Part shown: piece after piece, positions 1 to 6,593 of the stretch
Layout of the letters: each line of letters opens with the position of its first letter
Position numbering within the stretch: position 1 is the stretch's first letter
DNA from: Flavobacteriaceae bacterium
GTDB lineage: Bacteria > Bacteroidota > Bacteroidia > Flavobacteriales > Flavobacteriaceae
Assembly: GCA_014763515.1 (NCBI GenBank)
Contig: JACXVH010000020.1
Coordinates: 1-17,350 of the forward strand
Reading direction: 5' to 3'
DNA: 17,350 nt
Translations under genes and position numbers: made by a program
Notes under the pieces: model-generated
What the model was told of the DNA's origin: nothing
Seen by the model: only the letters and a program-made list of their open reading frames with translations
The model's database searches: none

Positions 1-312
1 TTAAGAGGAAAAATTTCAGTAGAAAAAATTGTAGAGAAGATGTGTCATAATCCTGCAAAAATTTTCAATATTGAAAAAAGAGGTTTTATAAAAGAAGGTT
101 ATTATGCCGATTTGGCTATTGTAAATACTCATTTACCTTGGGTTGTAAAAAAAGAGAATTTATTGTATAAATGTGGTTGGTCGCCGTTAGAAGGAACGAA
201 TTTTAAATCTAGAGTAACACATACATTTATTAATGGTAAATTAGTTTTCCAAAACGGTAAAGTAAAAAATATTAAAGCTGGACAACGTTTATTATTTGAC
301 AGAGATTTTTAA
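1..312 (+). CDS. pyrC: Dihydroorotase, C-terminal part (5' end outside window)
   Basis: The frame is open from base 1 and reads through to TAA at 310-312, so only about the last 103 residues are present. The family reaction is the reversible cyclisation of N-carbamoyl-aspartate to dihydroorotate, the third step of de novo pyrimidine synthesis, in the cytoplasm. The visible part is the end of the amidohydrolase fold: a helix with MCHNPAKIFNI, then GFIKEGYYADLAIV and later THTFINGKLVFQNGKV. These are the small beta-sandwich segments that close dihydroorotase and related amidohydrolases. The catalytic metal ligands lie upstream and cannot be checked. An internal ATG at 40 is not the start, because homology-like sequence continues upstream of it. 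The next gene begins 1 base after the stop, which suggests co-transcription. Confidence 0.88.
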   Translation, partial: LRGKISVEKIVEKMCHNPAKIFNIEKRGFIKEGYYADLAIVNTHLPWVVKKENLLYKCGWSPLEGTNFKSRVTHTFINGKLVFQNGKVKNIKAGQRLLFDRDF

Positions 313-313
313 A

Positions 314-703
314 ATGAATAAAATATTAAGAATAGCAATATTAGGATTATTAATAAACTTTACGTCTTGTAAAGATATGGCGGTTGAAAAGCCAGATAAT
401 CTTTTACCTGAAGATAAAATGATTGATATTATTTATGATATTGCTATTCTTCAAGCTGCAGAAAATTATAAACCTATTAATTTATCTGATGCGGGTGTAA
501 AAGTGAATAATTACATTTATAAGAAATATAATATTGATAGTACAACCTATTATCAAAACCATAAATATTATGCTTCAGATGTAAATAATTATAAAAAAAT
601 ATACAAAAAAGTTTTGAAAAAAATAACTGAAGAACAAGCAACTTTGATGGATTCTACTGCAACTGGAAAACAAGTAGATAATGTTGAAGGAATTGTAAAA
701 TAA
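314..703 (+). CDS. DUF4296 domain lipoprotein
   Basis: This 129-residue protein starts at ATG 314, one base after the upstream stop. A TTG start at 296 is possible, but it would put six residues before the signal peptide and overlap the upstream gene. The N-terminus MNKILRIAILGLLINFTSC is a lipoprotein signal peptide with Cys19 as the predicted lipidated residue, so the product is likely anchored in the envelope. The mature part has the short helical DUF4296 pattern, with LLPEDKMIDIIYDIAILQAA at about residues 33-52 and a YYASDVNNYKKIYKKVLKKI helix later. The domain has no established function that I know of. The 3' end nearly abuts the convergent epimerase gene, with a 2-base gap and no terminator hairpin seen. 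Confidence 0.8.
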   Translation: MNKILRIAILGLLINFTSCKDMAVEKPDNLLPEDKMIDIIYDIAILQAAENYKPINLSDAGVKVNNYIYKKYNIDSTTYYQNHKYYASDVNNYKKIYKKVLKKITEEQATLMDSTATGKQVDNVEGIVK

Positions 704-705
704 TA

Positions 706-1659
706 CTAAAAATTAGTCAGTAGTTTTTTCAAATATTCTTTCATATCTAAAAAATTATAATCTAAAGTATTTTTTATTTTAGTTGTGTCATATTCGGATA
801 AAGAGTGCGAACTTTTTGCAGTCAGCCTAGTTAAAATTCTTTTTTTGCGTAATATAAGTGATAAAAACCAATCTAATCTCCATGCTATAGAGGTTAGGCT
901 TTCACTTGCATAAATGAATGGTCTTTTTAGTTTTAAGGCATCCGCAATTGTATTTAAAGCTTCTTGAAATTTAATGTTTTCGGCAACTATAGTATAACGT
1001 TCACCCGAAATGGAACTGTTCATTAGTTTTGTCATACAGTTAACTAAATCTTCAACAGCTACAATCCCAAATTTACCTTTTGTATAAAATGGATTATTTG
1101 GGAAGCCATAACCAAAAATAACACCTGGGTTTACGATAACAACTTTTAAGCCTTCTTGAAACCCACGCCAAACTTCCATTTCTCCTGCGTATTTAGAAAT
1201 GGCATATTCGTTTCTACGTTTCTCAGGATTCCACTCCGTTTCTTCGGTTATAATTAAATTATTGTTTGCTGCATTACCTAGAGCGGCAACTGAACTAACA
1301 TAACATAGTTTTTCAATACCAAAGTCTATACAACAATTCACAACATTTGCAGTTCCTTCAATATTTACTTTGAACAGTTGTTCTTCATCTTTTGGATCAA
1401 AAGAAATAAATGCGGCACAATGATAAACTCTAGTAATATTACGAAATGCAATTTCTAAACTAGGAACATCATTAATATCAGCTTTTATCCATTCAATTTT
1501 GTTAAATAACTTAATTTCGTTATAGTATTTGAAAACATTTTGAACAGTATTTAAACTTTTTTCGTTTCTATAAATGGCACGAACAACTTCATTTTCTTGA
1601 AGCAGTTTTACTAATAAATGAGAACCTACAAGTCCGGTTGCGCCTGTTACTAAAATCAT
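706..1659 (-). CDS. NAD-dependent epimerase/dehydratase (extended SDR)
   Basis: A 317-residue extended short-chain dehydrogenase. The NAD(P)-binding glycine motif GATGLVG is at residues 6-12, the active-site YAISK (Tyr152 and Lys156) and the serine in YVSSVAALG at about 122 are all present, so the enzyme looks catalytically competent. The segment VNIEGTANVV, about residues 98-107, is the usual helix of the sugar-epimerase or dihydroflavonol-reductase type. The substrate cannot be read from the sequence; nucleotide sugars or a ketone/aldehyde are both possible. It is a single minus-strand gene between pyrC-DUF4296 and tyrS, ending in TAG at 706-708. Confidence 0.85.
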   Translation of the reverse strand: MILVTGATGLVGSHLLVKLLQENEVVRAIYRNEKSLNTVQNVFKYYNEIKLFNKIEWIKADINDVPSLEIAFRNITRVYHCAAFISFDPKDEEQLFKVNIEGTANVVNCCIDFGIEKLCYVSSVAALGNAANNNLIITEETEWNPEKRRNEYAISKYAGEMEVWRGFQEGLKVVIVNPGVIFGYGFPNNPFYTKGKFGIVAVEDLVNCMTKLMNSSISGERYTIVAENIKFQEALNTIADALKLKRPFIYASESLTSIAWRLDWFLSLILRKKRILTRLTAKSSHSLSEYDTTKIKNTLDYNFLDMKEYLKKLLTNF

Positions 1660-1724
1660 AGAGTAAAAATAGGAAAACTTTTGATTTTAGGTGAATGAAA
1701 ATCGATATTTAATTTAGAAATAGT

Positions 1725-1760
1725 AAACTTTTAAACCTTAAACTTTTAAACTTTTAAACT
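1725..1760. repeat. 8-bp minisatellite AAACTTTT in the tyrS promoter
   Basis: Four head-to-tail units plus a partial fifth lie between the divergent epimerase and tyrS genes: AAACTTTT (1725-1732), a 7-base variant AAACCTT (1733-1739), AAACTTTT (1740-1747), AAACTTTT (1748-1755) and AAACT (1756-1760). The third unit supplies the putative -33 element of the tyrS promoter. Confidence 0.85.
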
Positions 1761-1774
1761 AAAAAGTATCTTTG
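1744..1774 (+). promoter_or_regulatory. Predicted Bacteroidetes-type promoter of tyrS
   Basis: A perfect match to the TAnnTTTG -7 element, TATCTTTG, lies at 1767-1774. A TTTT -33 element at 1744-1747 is 19 bases upstream, within the usual spacing of about 17-23. The element ends 19 bases before the tyrS ATG. The -33 element is part of the 8-bp minisatellite, so a change in copy number would keep a similar motif but change its context. Confidence 0.6.
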
Positions 1775-1793
1775 CGCATTAAATTTATAAATA

Positions 1794-3041
1794 ATGAAAA
1801 ATTTAGTAGAAGAATTACGTTGGAGAGGCTTGGTACACGACATGATGCCTGGAACTGAAGAGCAATTGAAAAATCCTACTACTGCATATATTGGTTTTGA
1901 TCCTACATCAGATTCTTTGCATATTGGCAGCTTAGTGCCCATTATTTTATTAAAGCATTTACGTGATTTTGGTCATAAGCCAATTGCTTTAGTTGGGGGT
2001 GCCACGGGAATGATTGGTGATCCATCTGGCAAGTCGGATGAAAGAAATTTACTAGACGAAACTACTTTAAATAAAAATGTAGACGGAATTAAAGGTGTGT
2101 TATCGCGCTTTTTAGATTTTGATGCAACTGATGCGAACGCTCCAATTTTGGTAAACAACTATGATTGGATGAAGACTTTTTCATTTATTAGTTTTGCACG
2201 CGATGTAGGAAAACGCATTACGGTTAATTATATGATGGCTAAAGACTCAGTAAAGAAACGTTTAAGCGGAGAAGTTGGAGATGGAATGAGTTTTACAGAG
2301 TTTACTTACCAACTAATTCAAGGTTACGATTTTTACCATTTATACAAAGAGTACAATTGTGTATTACAAATGGGGGGAAGTGATCAATGGGGAAATATAA
2401 CAACAGGAACCGAATTAATTCGTAGAATGAATGTTGGTGTAGATGAAAATGCAAAAGCATTTGCGATGACATGTCCCTTAATTACTAAAGCAGATGGTTC
2501 AAAATTTGGCAAAAGTGAAGGTGGAAATGTTTGGTTAACATCTGATAAAACTTCGGTTTATAAATTTTACCAATTTTGGTTAAATACTTCAGATGAAGAT
2601 GCAGAAAAGTACATTAGACAAGCGCCACATTTACGTGTTTTACAAAAGCGTTTAGCGGAAGAAGTTACCATTTTAGTGCATTCTAAAGAAGAATTAGAAA
2701 ATGCAATTGCAGCTTCGGAAGCTTTGTTTAGTAATTCAATTGAAGGTTTACAAAAATTAGACGAAAAAACGTTTTTAGAAGTTTTTGATGGCGTTCCAAT
2801 GGTTGAATTGCCAATGAGCGATATCGAAGAAGGTTTAGATATGATTGCAGCAATGGCGGCTAAAACTAATTTCTTAGCTTCAAATGGTGAAGCTCGTAGA
2901 GAATTAAAACAAAATGCTATTTCCTTAAATAAAGAAAAAGTAAAAGAGGATAGAATTATTACTAAAGAAGATTTGATTAATAATCAGTTTTTATTACTTC
3001 AAAAAGGAAAGAAAAATTACTATGTAATAAGAGTTAAATAA
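1794..3041 (+). CDS. tyrS: Tyrosyl-tRNA synthetase
   Basis: This 415-residue class I aminoacyl-tRNA synthetase charges tRNA-Tyr with tyrosine using ATP, in the cytoplasm. The HIGH-type signature appears as LHIGS at about residues 42-46. The KMSKS-type loop is KFGKS at 237-241, the form common in bacterial TyrRS. The tyrosine-pocket region YQLIQGYDF (about 172-180) and QMGGSDQWGN (about 192-201) are intact. The C-terminal 80 or so residues (KEKVKEDRIITKEDL and so on) are the S4-like tRNA-binding domain. The length fits the family and no lesion is seen. The last 8 bases overlap the convergent broken acyl-protein synthetase gene. Confidence 0.96.
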   Translation: MKNLVEELRWRGLVHDMMPGTEEQLKNPTTAYIGFDPTSDSLHIGSLVPIILLKHLRDFGHKPIALVGGATGMIGDPSGKSDERNLLDETTLNKNVDGIKGVLSRFLDFDATDANAPILVNNYDWMKTFSFISFARDVGKRITVNYMMAKDSVKKRLSGEVGDGMSFTEFTYQLIQGYDFYHLYKEYNCVLQMGGSDQWGNITTGTELIRRMNVGVDENAKAFAMTCPLITKADGSKFGKSEGGNVWLTSDKTSVYKFYQFWLNTSDEDAEKYIRQAPHLRVLQKRLAEEVTILVHSKEELENAIAASEALFSNSIEGLQKLDEKTFLEVFDGVPMVELPMSDIEEGLDMIAAMAAKTNFLASNGEARRELKQNAISLNKEKVKEDRIITKEDLINNQFLLLQKGKKNYYVIRVK

Positions 3042-3800
3042 CCATCAGGTTACACCCTCTAATATCAGAATTATCAAAACGTCCCAACACTTCGAAAGAA
3101 TGGTTGGGATATTTTTTCCCCAAATCTTGTGTTGCAATAAACGAGCACGAATTTATATTGGCTAAATCAATAACGTTAATACCGCCATTTTTGCCTTCAG
3201 GCAATAGTGTCAATGCATCTTCAGGATCGCGAATAATAATTTGCATCCAAGGCGGACATTCAAATATCCCATTTCCAAGTGAATAAGCTTGTGATAATAA
3301 TTCGGTCATCCCTTAAGGATAAGTTCATCGTAATTATTTAGGTAAAAACCAGAATCCAGATGATTACTCAATTCTATTAAATCTTCTACCATGTAAATCA
3401 AAGAAGAACCTTCACGTTCTAAATAGGATGGAAGTAAGGCTAAAACACAATAATTTTCGATATTGCCATAAAATTCAGAAAATCCTTTGCGATAGCTTTC
3501 TTGGTAGATGGTAATGTCTGTTACCAGATGTCGACTGGTTTGCATTCCTGTTGTGCCGCTACTAGTGAAAGTTTGTTCAATTGTGTTTTGTGAACTTAAG
3601 ACATCGTGACTTTTAAAAAATTGAATAGGCAAAAAAGGAATTTCATTTACCGATTTTACATTGGAAGGATTTCTATGGATTAGATTACAGAATTGTTGGT
3701 ACACCAAATTGTTTTCGTATTGGTAGCGAAAAACTTTCATGGCAATTTTTTCAAAATCTTTTTTTCCAGAAATAGAAAATATGGCAGTCGAATCTATCAA
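3034..3800 (-). pseudogene. LuxE-like acyl-protein synthetase, broken by internal deletion
   Basis: Two adjacent minus-strand frames together resemble a LuxE-type acyl transferase/synthetase of the ANL adenylating superfamily. The 5' part (3800-3306, TTG start, 164 codons) holds the phosphate-binding motif FTSSGTTG at about residues 77-84. It ends in ...NNYDELILKG and a stop. The 3' part (3309-3034) begins inside the adenylate motif as G-MTELLSQAYS, where the family normally reads YGMTE, and continues to the C-terminal end DNSDIRGCNLMVI. The frames overlap in ATGA but are offset. The expected segment between the two motifs, about 70 residues by my recollection of roughly 325-residue homologues, is absent. 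I infer an out-of-frame deletion of about 200 bp with its junction near 3310-3320. The overlap could allow re-initiation of the fragment, but neither half would be a complete enzyme. Confidence 0.82.
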
Positions 3801-3830
3801 TTTAATTTTTTTTGCAAAGCTATAAAATAA

Positions 3831-3857
3831 AAAAGCACCAACATAGTTGATGCTTTT
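3831..3857 (-). terminator. Intrinsic terminator of the 283-aa T9SS protein gene
   Basis: Bases 3831-3842 (AAAAGCACCAAC) pair with 3846-3857 (GTTGATGCTTTT) in a 12-bp stem with one mismatch and a 3-base loop. On the minus strand the hairpin is followed by a T-rich run, and it lies 20 bases after the stop codon at 3878. It is only about 30 bases upstream of the LuxE-like pseudogene start, so that gene would need its own promoter within or after the hairpin. Confidence 0.8.
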
Positions 3858-3877
3858 TAAATATTATTAAGAAGAAA

Positions 3878-4729
3878 TTATTTAACTACTAATTTTCTTG
3901 TAGCAGTTTTACCTTCTTCAGTAATTTTAACGATGTAAACACCTGCGTTTAAGTTAGCAACGTTTAAAGAATTGTTGTTAACTGTAGTGTTAATTACTTG
4001 TTTTCCTAATACATCATAAACTTGTACTTGTTTTGATGCATTAGCAGTAGACTCTAAGTATAAAGTATTTCCAGAAACTGGGTTAGGATAAACTTTTAAG
4101 CCATCGATAGCATTGAAGTTTTGAGTAGAAAGTGTGAAGTTTGCTAAAGGCACAATCTGTTGTAACTGTGTTCCGCCTTTACAAGTACCTGCTCCAGTGT
4201 CAAATAAATTAATACCACCAAAAGTCCAATTCGCTTCAACAAATGCGCCATCAGGACCAGTTCCGTTATTTCTAACAGCATATGTATCTAGCCATTCCCA
4301 AGAAGTTCCTGTTCCATCTACATCACTAACTCCAAATTGATCAATAACTGTTGTAGAGGCTGTTTCAATAATTCTAATTCTGTCATCGCCATTTAAGTTT
4401 ATTACACCGCTTTCAATAGAGTTAGAGGCTGTAATACTTGGAAATTCAGTAGTTGCAATTGACAAATCACCTCCTGTTAGAACAATGTATACAAACTCAT
4501 TAGTTTTTGTTCCTAGAGGAGTTAAATCTAATGTTGCCCCCCATGTTGTACTTGCATTAGTTTGGTTTTGAACAGAATATTGAGTAAAATCTACTGTTCC
4601 ATTTGCATAAATTTCACAAACTTTTGGATAACCGTTTGGACATGGACCATCAATAACCGCTGTTAAAATAGGTGTTTGCCCAAAAGAAAAAGCAGTTGCT
4701 AATAAAGATAAAAAGTAAAGTTTTTTCAT
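3878..4729 (-). CDS. Secreted T9SS cargo protein with lamin-tail-like domain
   Basis: 283 residues. The N-terminus MKKLYFLSLLATAFSFGQ is a Sec signal peptide. The mature part, about residues 20-190, resembles the beta-sandwich of secreted lamin-tail-like domains: CEIYANGTVDFTQYSVQN, FVYIVLTGG and a conserved-looking WEWLDTYAVRNNGTGPDGAF. It carries two cysteines near the start (in GPCPNGYPKVCEIY) and one later (GAGTC). Residues from about 212 on are a typical T9SS type A sorting domain: GLKVYPNPVSGN, VYDVLGKQV, LNAGVYIVKI and the end ATRKLVVK. The product is therefore expected to cross the outer membrane by T9SS and be attached at the surface or released. Ligand or activity is unknown. It is the last gene of the minus-strand receptor/secreted-protein cluster and has its own promoter and terminator. 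Confidence 0.82.
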   Translation of the reverse strand: MKKLYFLSLLATAFSFGQTPILTAVIDGPCPNGYPKVCEIYANGTVDFTQYSVQNQTNASTTWGATLDLTPLGTKTNEFVYIVLTGGDLSIATTEFPSITASNSIESGVINLNGDDRIRIIETASTTVIDQFGVSDVDGTGTSWEWLDTYAVRNNGTGPDGAFVEANWTFGGINLFDTGAGTCKGGTQLQQIVPLANFTLSTQNFNAIDGLKVYPNPVSGNTLYLESTANASKQVQVYDVLGKQVINTTVNNNSLNVANLNAGVYIVKITEEGKTATRKLVVK

Positions 4730-4754
4730 TTTAATAAAAATTTTAATTCGTAAA

Positions 4755-4783
4755 CAAAGGTAGTAACTATTTTTGGTAGTTAC
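4755..4783 (-). promoter_or_regulatory. Predicted promoter with overlapping dyad, upstream of the 283-aa T9SS gene
   Basis: On the minus strand TACCTTTG (4762-4755) matches the TAnnTTTG -7 element, 25 bases before the ATG. Immediately upstream, GTAACTA (4763-4769) and TAGTTAC (4777-4783) form a perfect 7-bp inverted repeat with a 7-base gap. GGTAGTAAC (4759-4767) and GGTAGTTAC (4775-4783) also form a near-direct repeat. No good -33 box is visible at the correct distance, so the dyad may be an operator for an activator or repressor. A further palindrome, AATAGTTAAACTATT, is at 4803-4817. Confidence 0.45.
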
Positions 4784-4822
4784 CTAATTTATAATGTAAA
4801 ATAATAGTTAAACTATTTTCAG

Positions 4823-5155
4823 TTAGTTAATTATCAGTTTTCTAGTAGCAGAAGTTTCGTTTTCTTTAATCTTAATAATGTATACTCCTGGAGATAAGGT
4901 GCTAACGTTTACTTCTTTGGAAGTTGTCGTTTCTAATACTTTTTTTCCAAGCACATCAAAGATTTCAATTGTCTTATCAGAAGTAGATTCTGAGGTAATA
5001 TAAATTCTACCAGTACCCGATGGGTTAGGATAAATGGTTAATCCTTCGATAGAAGGTTGTTCTTGTTTTTTTATGTTTCCATTTTCTTGAGAAAACATGT
5101 CAACAGAACAGAAAGTAACCATTAAAAGAAAAATATAAAAGTATTTTTTTATCAT
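4823..5155 (-). CDS. Small exported protein consisting mainly of a T9SS sorting domain
   Basis: 110 residues. A signal peptide (about residues 1-22, ending near VDMFSQ) is followed by a short polar linker. From about residue 38 there is a complete T9SS type A sorting domain: GLTIYPNPSGTG, IFDVLGKKV, LSPGVYIIKI and the end ATRKLIIN. No cargo domain exists between signal and sorting domain. The sorting domain is clearly related to that of the next gene (the 283-aa protein): FDVLGKKV against YDVLGKQV, and the same ATRKL ending. It is either a remnant of a larger cargo gene or a genuine mini-protein that engages the T9SS machinery. Intact frame, signal and promoter favour expression. Confidence 0.78.
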   Translation of the reverse strand: MIKKYFYIFLLMVTFCSVDMFSQENGNIKKQEQPSIEGLTIYPNPSGTGRIYITSESTSDKTIEIFDVLGKKVLETTTSKEVNVSTLSPGVYIIKIKENETSATRKLIIN

Positions 5156-5174
5156 TGGTATATTTATATGAATG

Positions 5175-5201
5175 TAAAGTTACATTTTTTTTTAAAACAA
5201 A
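5175..5201 (-). promoter_or_regulatory. Possible promoter of the 110-aa T9SS protein gene
   Basis: Minus-strand TAACTTTA (5182-5175) is one base from TAnnTTTG, and TTTG (5201-5198) lies 15 bases upstream, slightly short of the usual spacing. It lies 20 bases before the ATG and after the terminator of the preceding lipoprotein gene, so a separate promoter is expected here. Confidence 0.4.
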
Positions 5202-5215
5202 AGTAATGCCAAATA

Positions 5216-5241
5216 AAAAATCCCTCAAAAGAGGGATTTTT
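5216..5241 (-). terminator. Intrinsic terminator of the beta-helix lipoprotein gene
   Basis: AAAAATCCCTC (5216-5226) and GAGGGATTTTT (5231-5241) form an 11-bp perfect stem with a 4-base loop. On the minus strand it is followed by a T run. It lies 20 bases after the lipoprotein stop codon (5262) and separates that gene from the 110-aa gene. Confidence 0.9.
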
Positions 5242-5261
5242 AACGTTTTATTTGAATTTAA

Positions 5262-6425
5262 TTATTGAATTAAACTAACTCCATTTACAGTTGACCATGC
5301 TCCATTCGTTAATGAAGCTCCAGTTGCTGTAGTTGAAGTAGTGTATTGCCCTGTTGGGAAAGTTATCGTAAAAGCACCATTTGCTCCATCTGCAAATTGA
5401 GAAGTTCCATTATTAATTTTAACATTTGTTAATTTAATTTTGCTTGCATTTACTTGATCAGTATTTGTAGCTGCATCTTGAATTCTTACAGCAGTTGCAC
5501 CTGCATCAGTATATCCTTCAATTAAAATGTTTGAAAAATCTCCGTTTCCTTGTTTTTTAAATTGGATTGCATCGTATTCAATAGAATTACTTTCAGTTAA
5601 AGTTCCAGCAGCTCTTTTTAATGTAATATTTGATATAACTGGCCAGAAATTATTATTGTAGGACTTAGCTTCAATTTCCATTCCAAAATTACCCGTACCA
5701 ACCTGATAAGCATACCAGTCTGAGTTTGATTGTCCTTTCCATCCATCTTGCCAATCGAAAGAATCGTCAAAATTACCATAAGATATCAAGTTAGTAGCAC
5801 TTACTGTTCCTCCATAGAATTCATAACCGTCATCAGCTCCTTTATAAGCTACTAAGTGATCTAAAGTTGTTCCAGATCCTAGAGAATAAAATGAAAACCC
5901 ATTCATTTCACTTGTTCCGTCTGTAATCTTTTTACCTGCATATTCTACACGTACATATTTTAATGTACCACCATTATGCGTTGGATTTGAACCGCCATAA
6001 GGTAAATTTAAACCATCTTCTGAAGTAGCTGAAGTTACACCAGATGCACCAACGATAGGCGCGTCTCCATACATAATAATTCCGCCCCATGAACCTGGAG
6101 TTTGAGAAACCTCAGTTAAAATAATTGGTTCTGCAGCGGTTCCAATTAAATTTAATGTACCACCGTTTTCACAAACTAAAGCATCAACTCCATTTGTAGC
6201 GTCTGCAGTAATTTTAGAACCTGCAGCAATTGTTAAAGTTACACCTGTTTTTACTCTAACAATTCCTTTTAAAGTGTATTCACCAACTGGTAAATTTTGA
6301 GTTGTTGTGATGTCACCAGTAATTTCACCAGTAACTGGTCCAGTACTACCTGTTTCATCATCATCAGTTGAACACCCTGTAAATACTAGACTTAAAATAG
6401 ATAAGCTAAATAATAATTTTTTCAT
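5262..6425 (-). CDS. Surface lipoprotein with right-handed beta-helix-like fold, partner of the TonB receptor
   Basis: 387 residues. MKKLLFSLSILSLVFTGC is a lipoprotein signal with Cys18 in the lipobox. The residues after the cysteine are STDDDE, an acidic stretch like the lipoprotein export signal that sends Bacteroidetes lipoproteins to the cell surface. Residues from about 35 have repeated short strands: GEYTLKGIVRVKTGVTLTI, GGTLNLIGTAAEPIIL and WGGIIMYGDAPI. This is the pattern of right-handed beta-helix proteins, often annotated only as hypothetical. Many Asp, Asn, Trp and Tyr residues in the middle (DDSFDWQDGWKGQSNSDWYA) could bind ligand, but none can be named. It is the next gene after the TonB receptor on the same strand. 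I infer that it acts with the receptor as a surface substrate-binding protein, as SusD does for SusC, although it is not a SusD homologue. Confidence 0.72.
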   Translation of the reverse strand: MKKLLFSLSILSLVFTGCSTDDDETGSTGPVTGEITGDITTTQNLPVGEYTLKGIVRVKTGVTLTIAAGSKITADATNGVDALVCENGGTLNLIGTAAEPIILTEVSQTPGSWGGIIMYGDAPIVGASGVTSATSEDGLNLPYGGSNPTHNGGTLKYVRVEYAGKKITDGTSEMNGFSFYSLGSGTTLDHLVAYKGADDGYEFYGGTVSATNLISYGNFDDSFDWQDGWKGQSNSDWYAYQVGTGNFGMEIEAKSYNNNFWPVISNITLKRAAGTLTESNSIEYDAIQFKKQGNGDFSNILIEGYTDAGATAVRIQDAATNTDQVNASKIKLTNVKINNGTSQFADGANGAFTITFPTGQYTTSTTATGASLTNGAWSTVNGVSLIQ

Positions 6426-6450
6426 TGTTTTGTTGTTTAATTTATTGTTA

Positions 6451-6479
6451 CAAATATATAATTGCTTTGCTTTTTAAAA
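6451..6479 (-). promoter_or_regulatory. Predicted promoter of the beta-helix lipoprotein gene
   Basis: On the minus strand TATATTTG (6458-6451) is a perfect TAnnTTTG -7 element, and TTTT (6479-6476) lies 17 bases upstream. The -7 element ends 25 bases before the ATG. Just upstream are GTTAT (6480), TTTAT (6491) and ATTAT (6502) in 11-bp phase, and further up GTTAA units at 6522 and 6533, also 11 bp apart. These may be weaker copies of the operator seen in front of the TonB receptor gene. Confidence 0.55.
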
Positions 6480-6553
6480 GTTATTGACTCTTTATGTTAT
6501 TATTATTAAAAAAAGAGTCTTGTTAATTTTTGGTTAACAGAAAAGATTTAAAA

Positions 6554-6582
6554 AAAAGCTGTCTTTTTTGGAGACAGCTTTT
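6554..6582 (-). terminator. Intrinsic terminator of the TonB receptor gene
   Basis: AAAAGCTGTCT (6554-6564) and AGACAGCTTTT (6572-6582) form an 11-bp perfect stem with a 7-base loop. The hairpin starts 11 bases after the receptor stop codon, with T residues downstream on the minus strand. Receptor and lipoprotein are therefore probably separate transcripts, or coupled only by read-through. Confidence 0.88.
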
Positions 6583-6593
6583 AAAATTTATTT

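Noticed and set aside
296..313. TTG 296 as the start of the DUF4296 lipoprotein.
   Set aside because: It would overlap pyrC and put six residues, including an acidic one, before a signal peptide that is complete from ATG 314.
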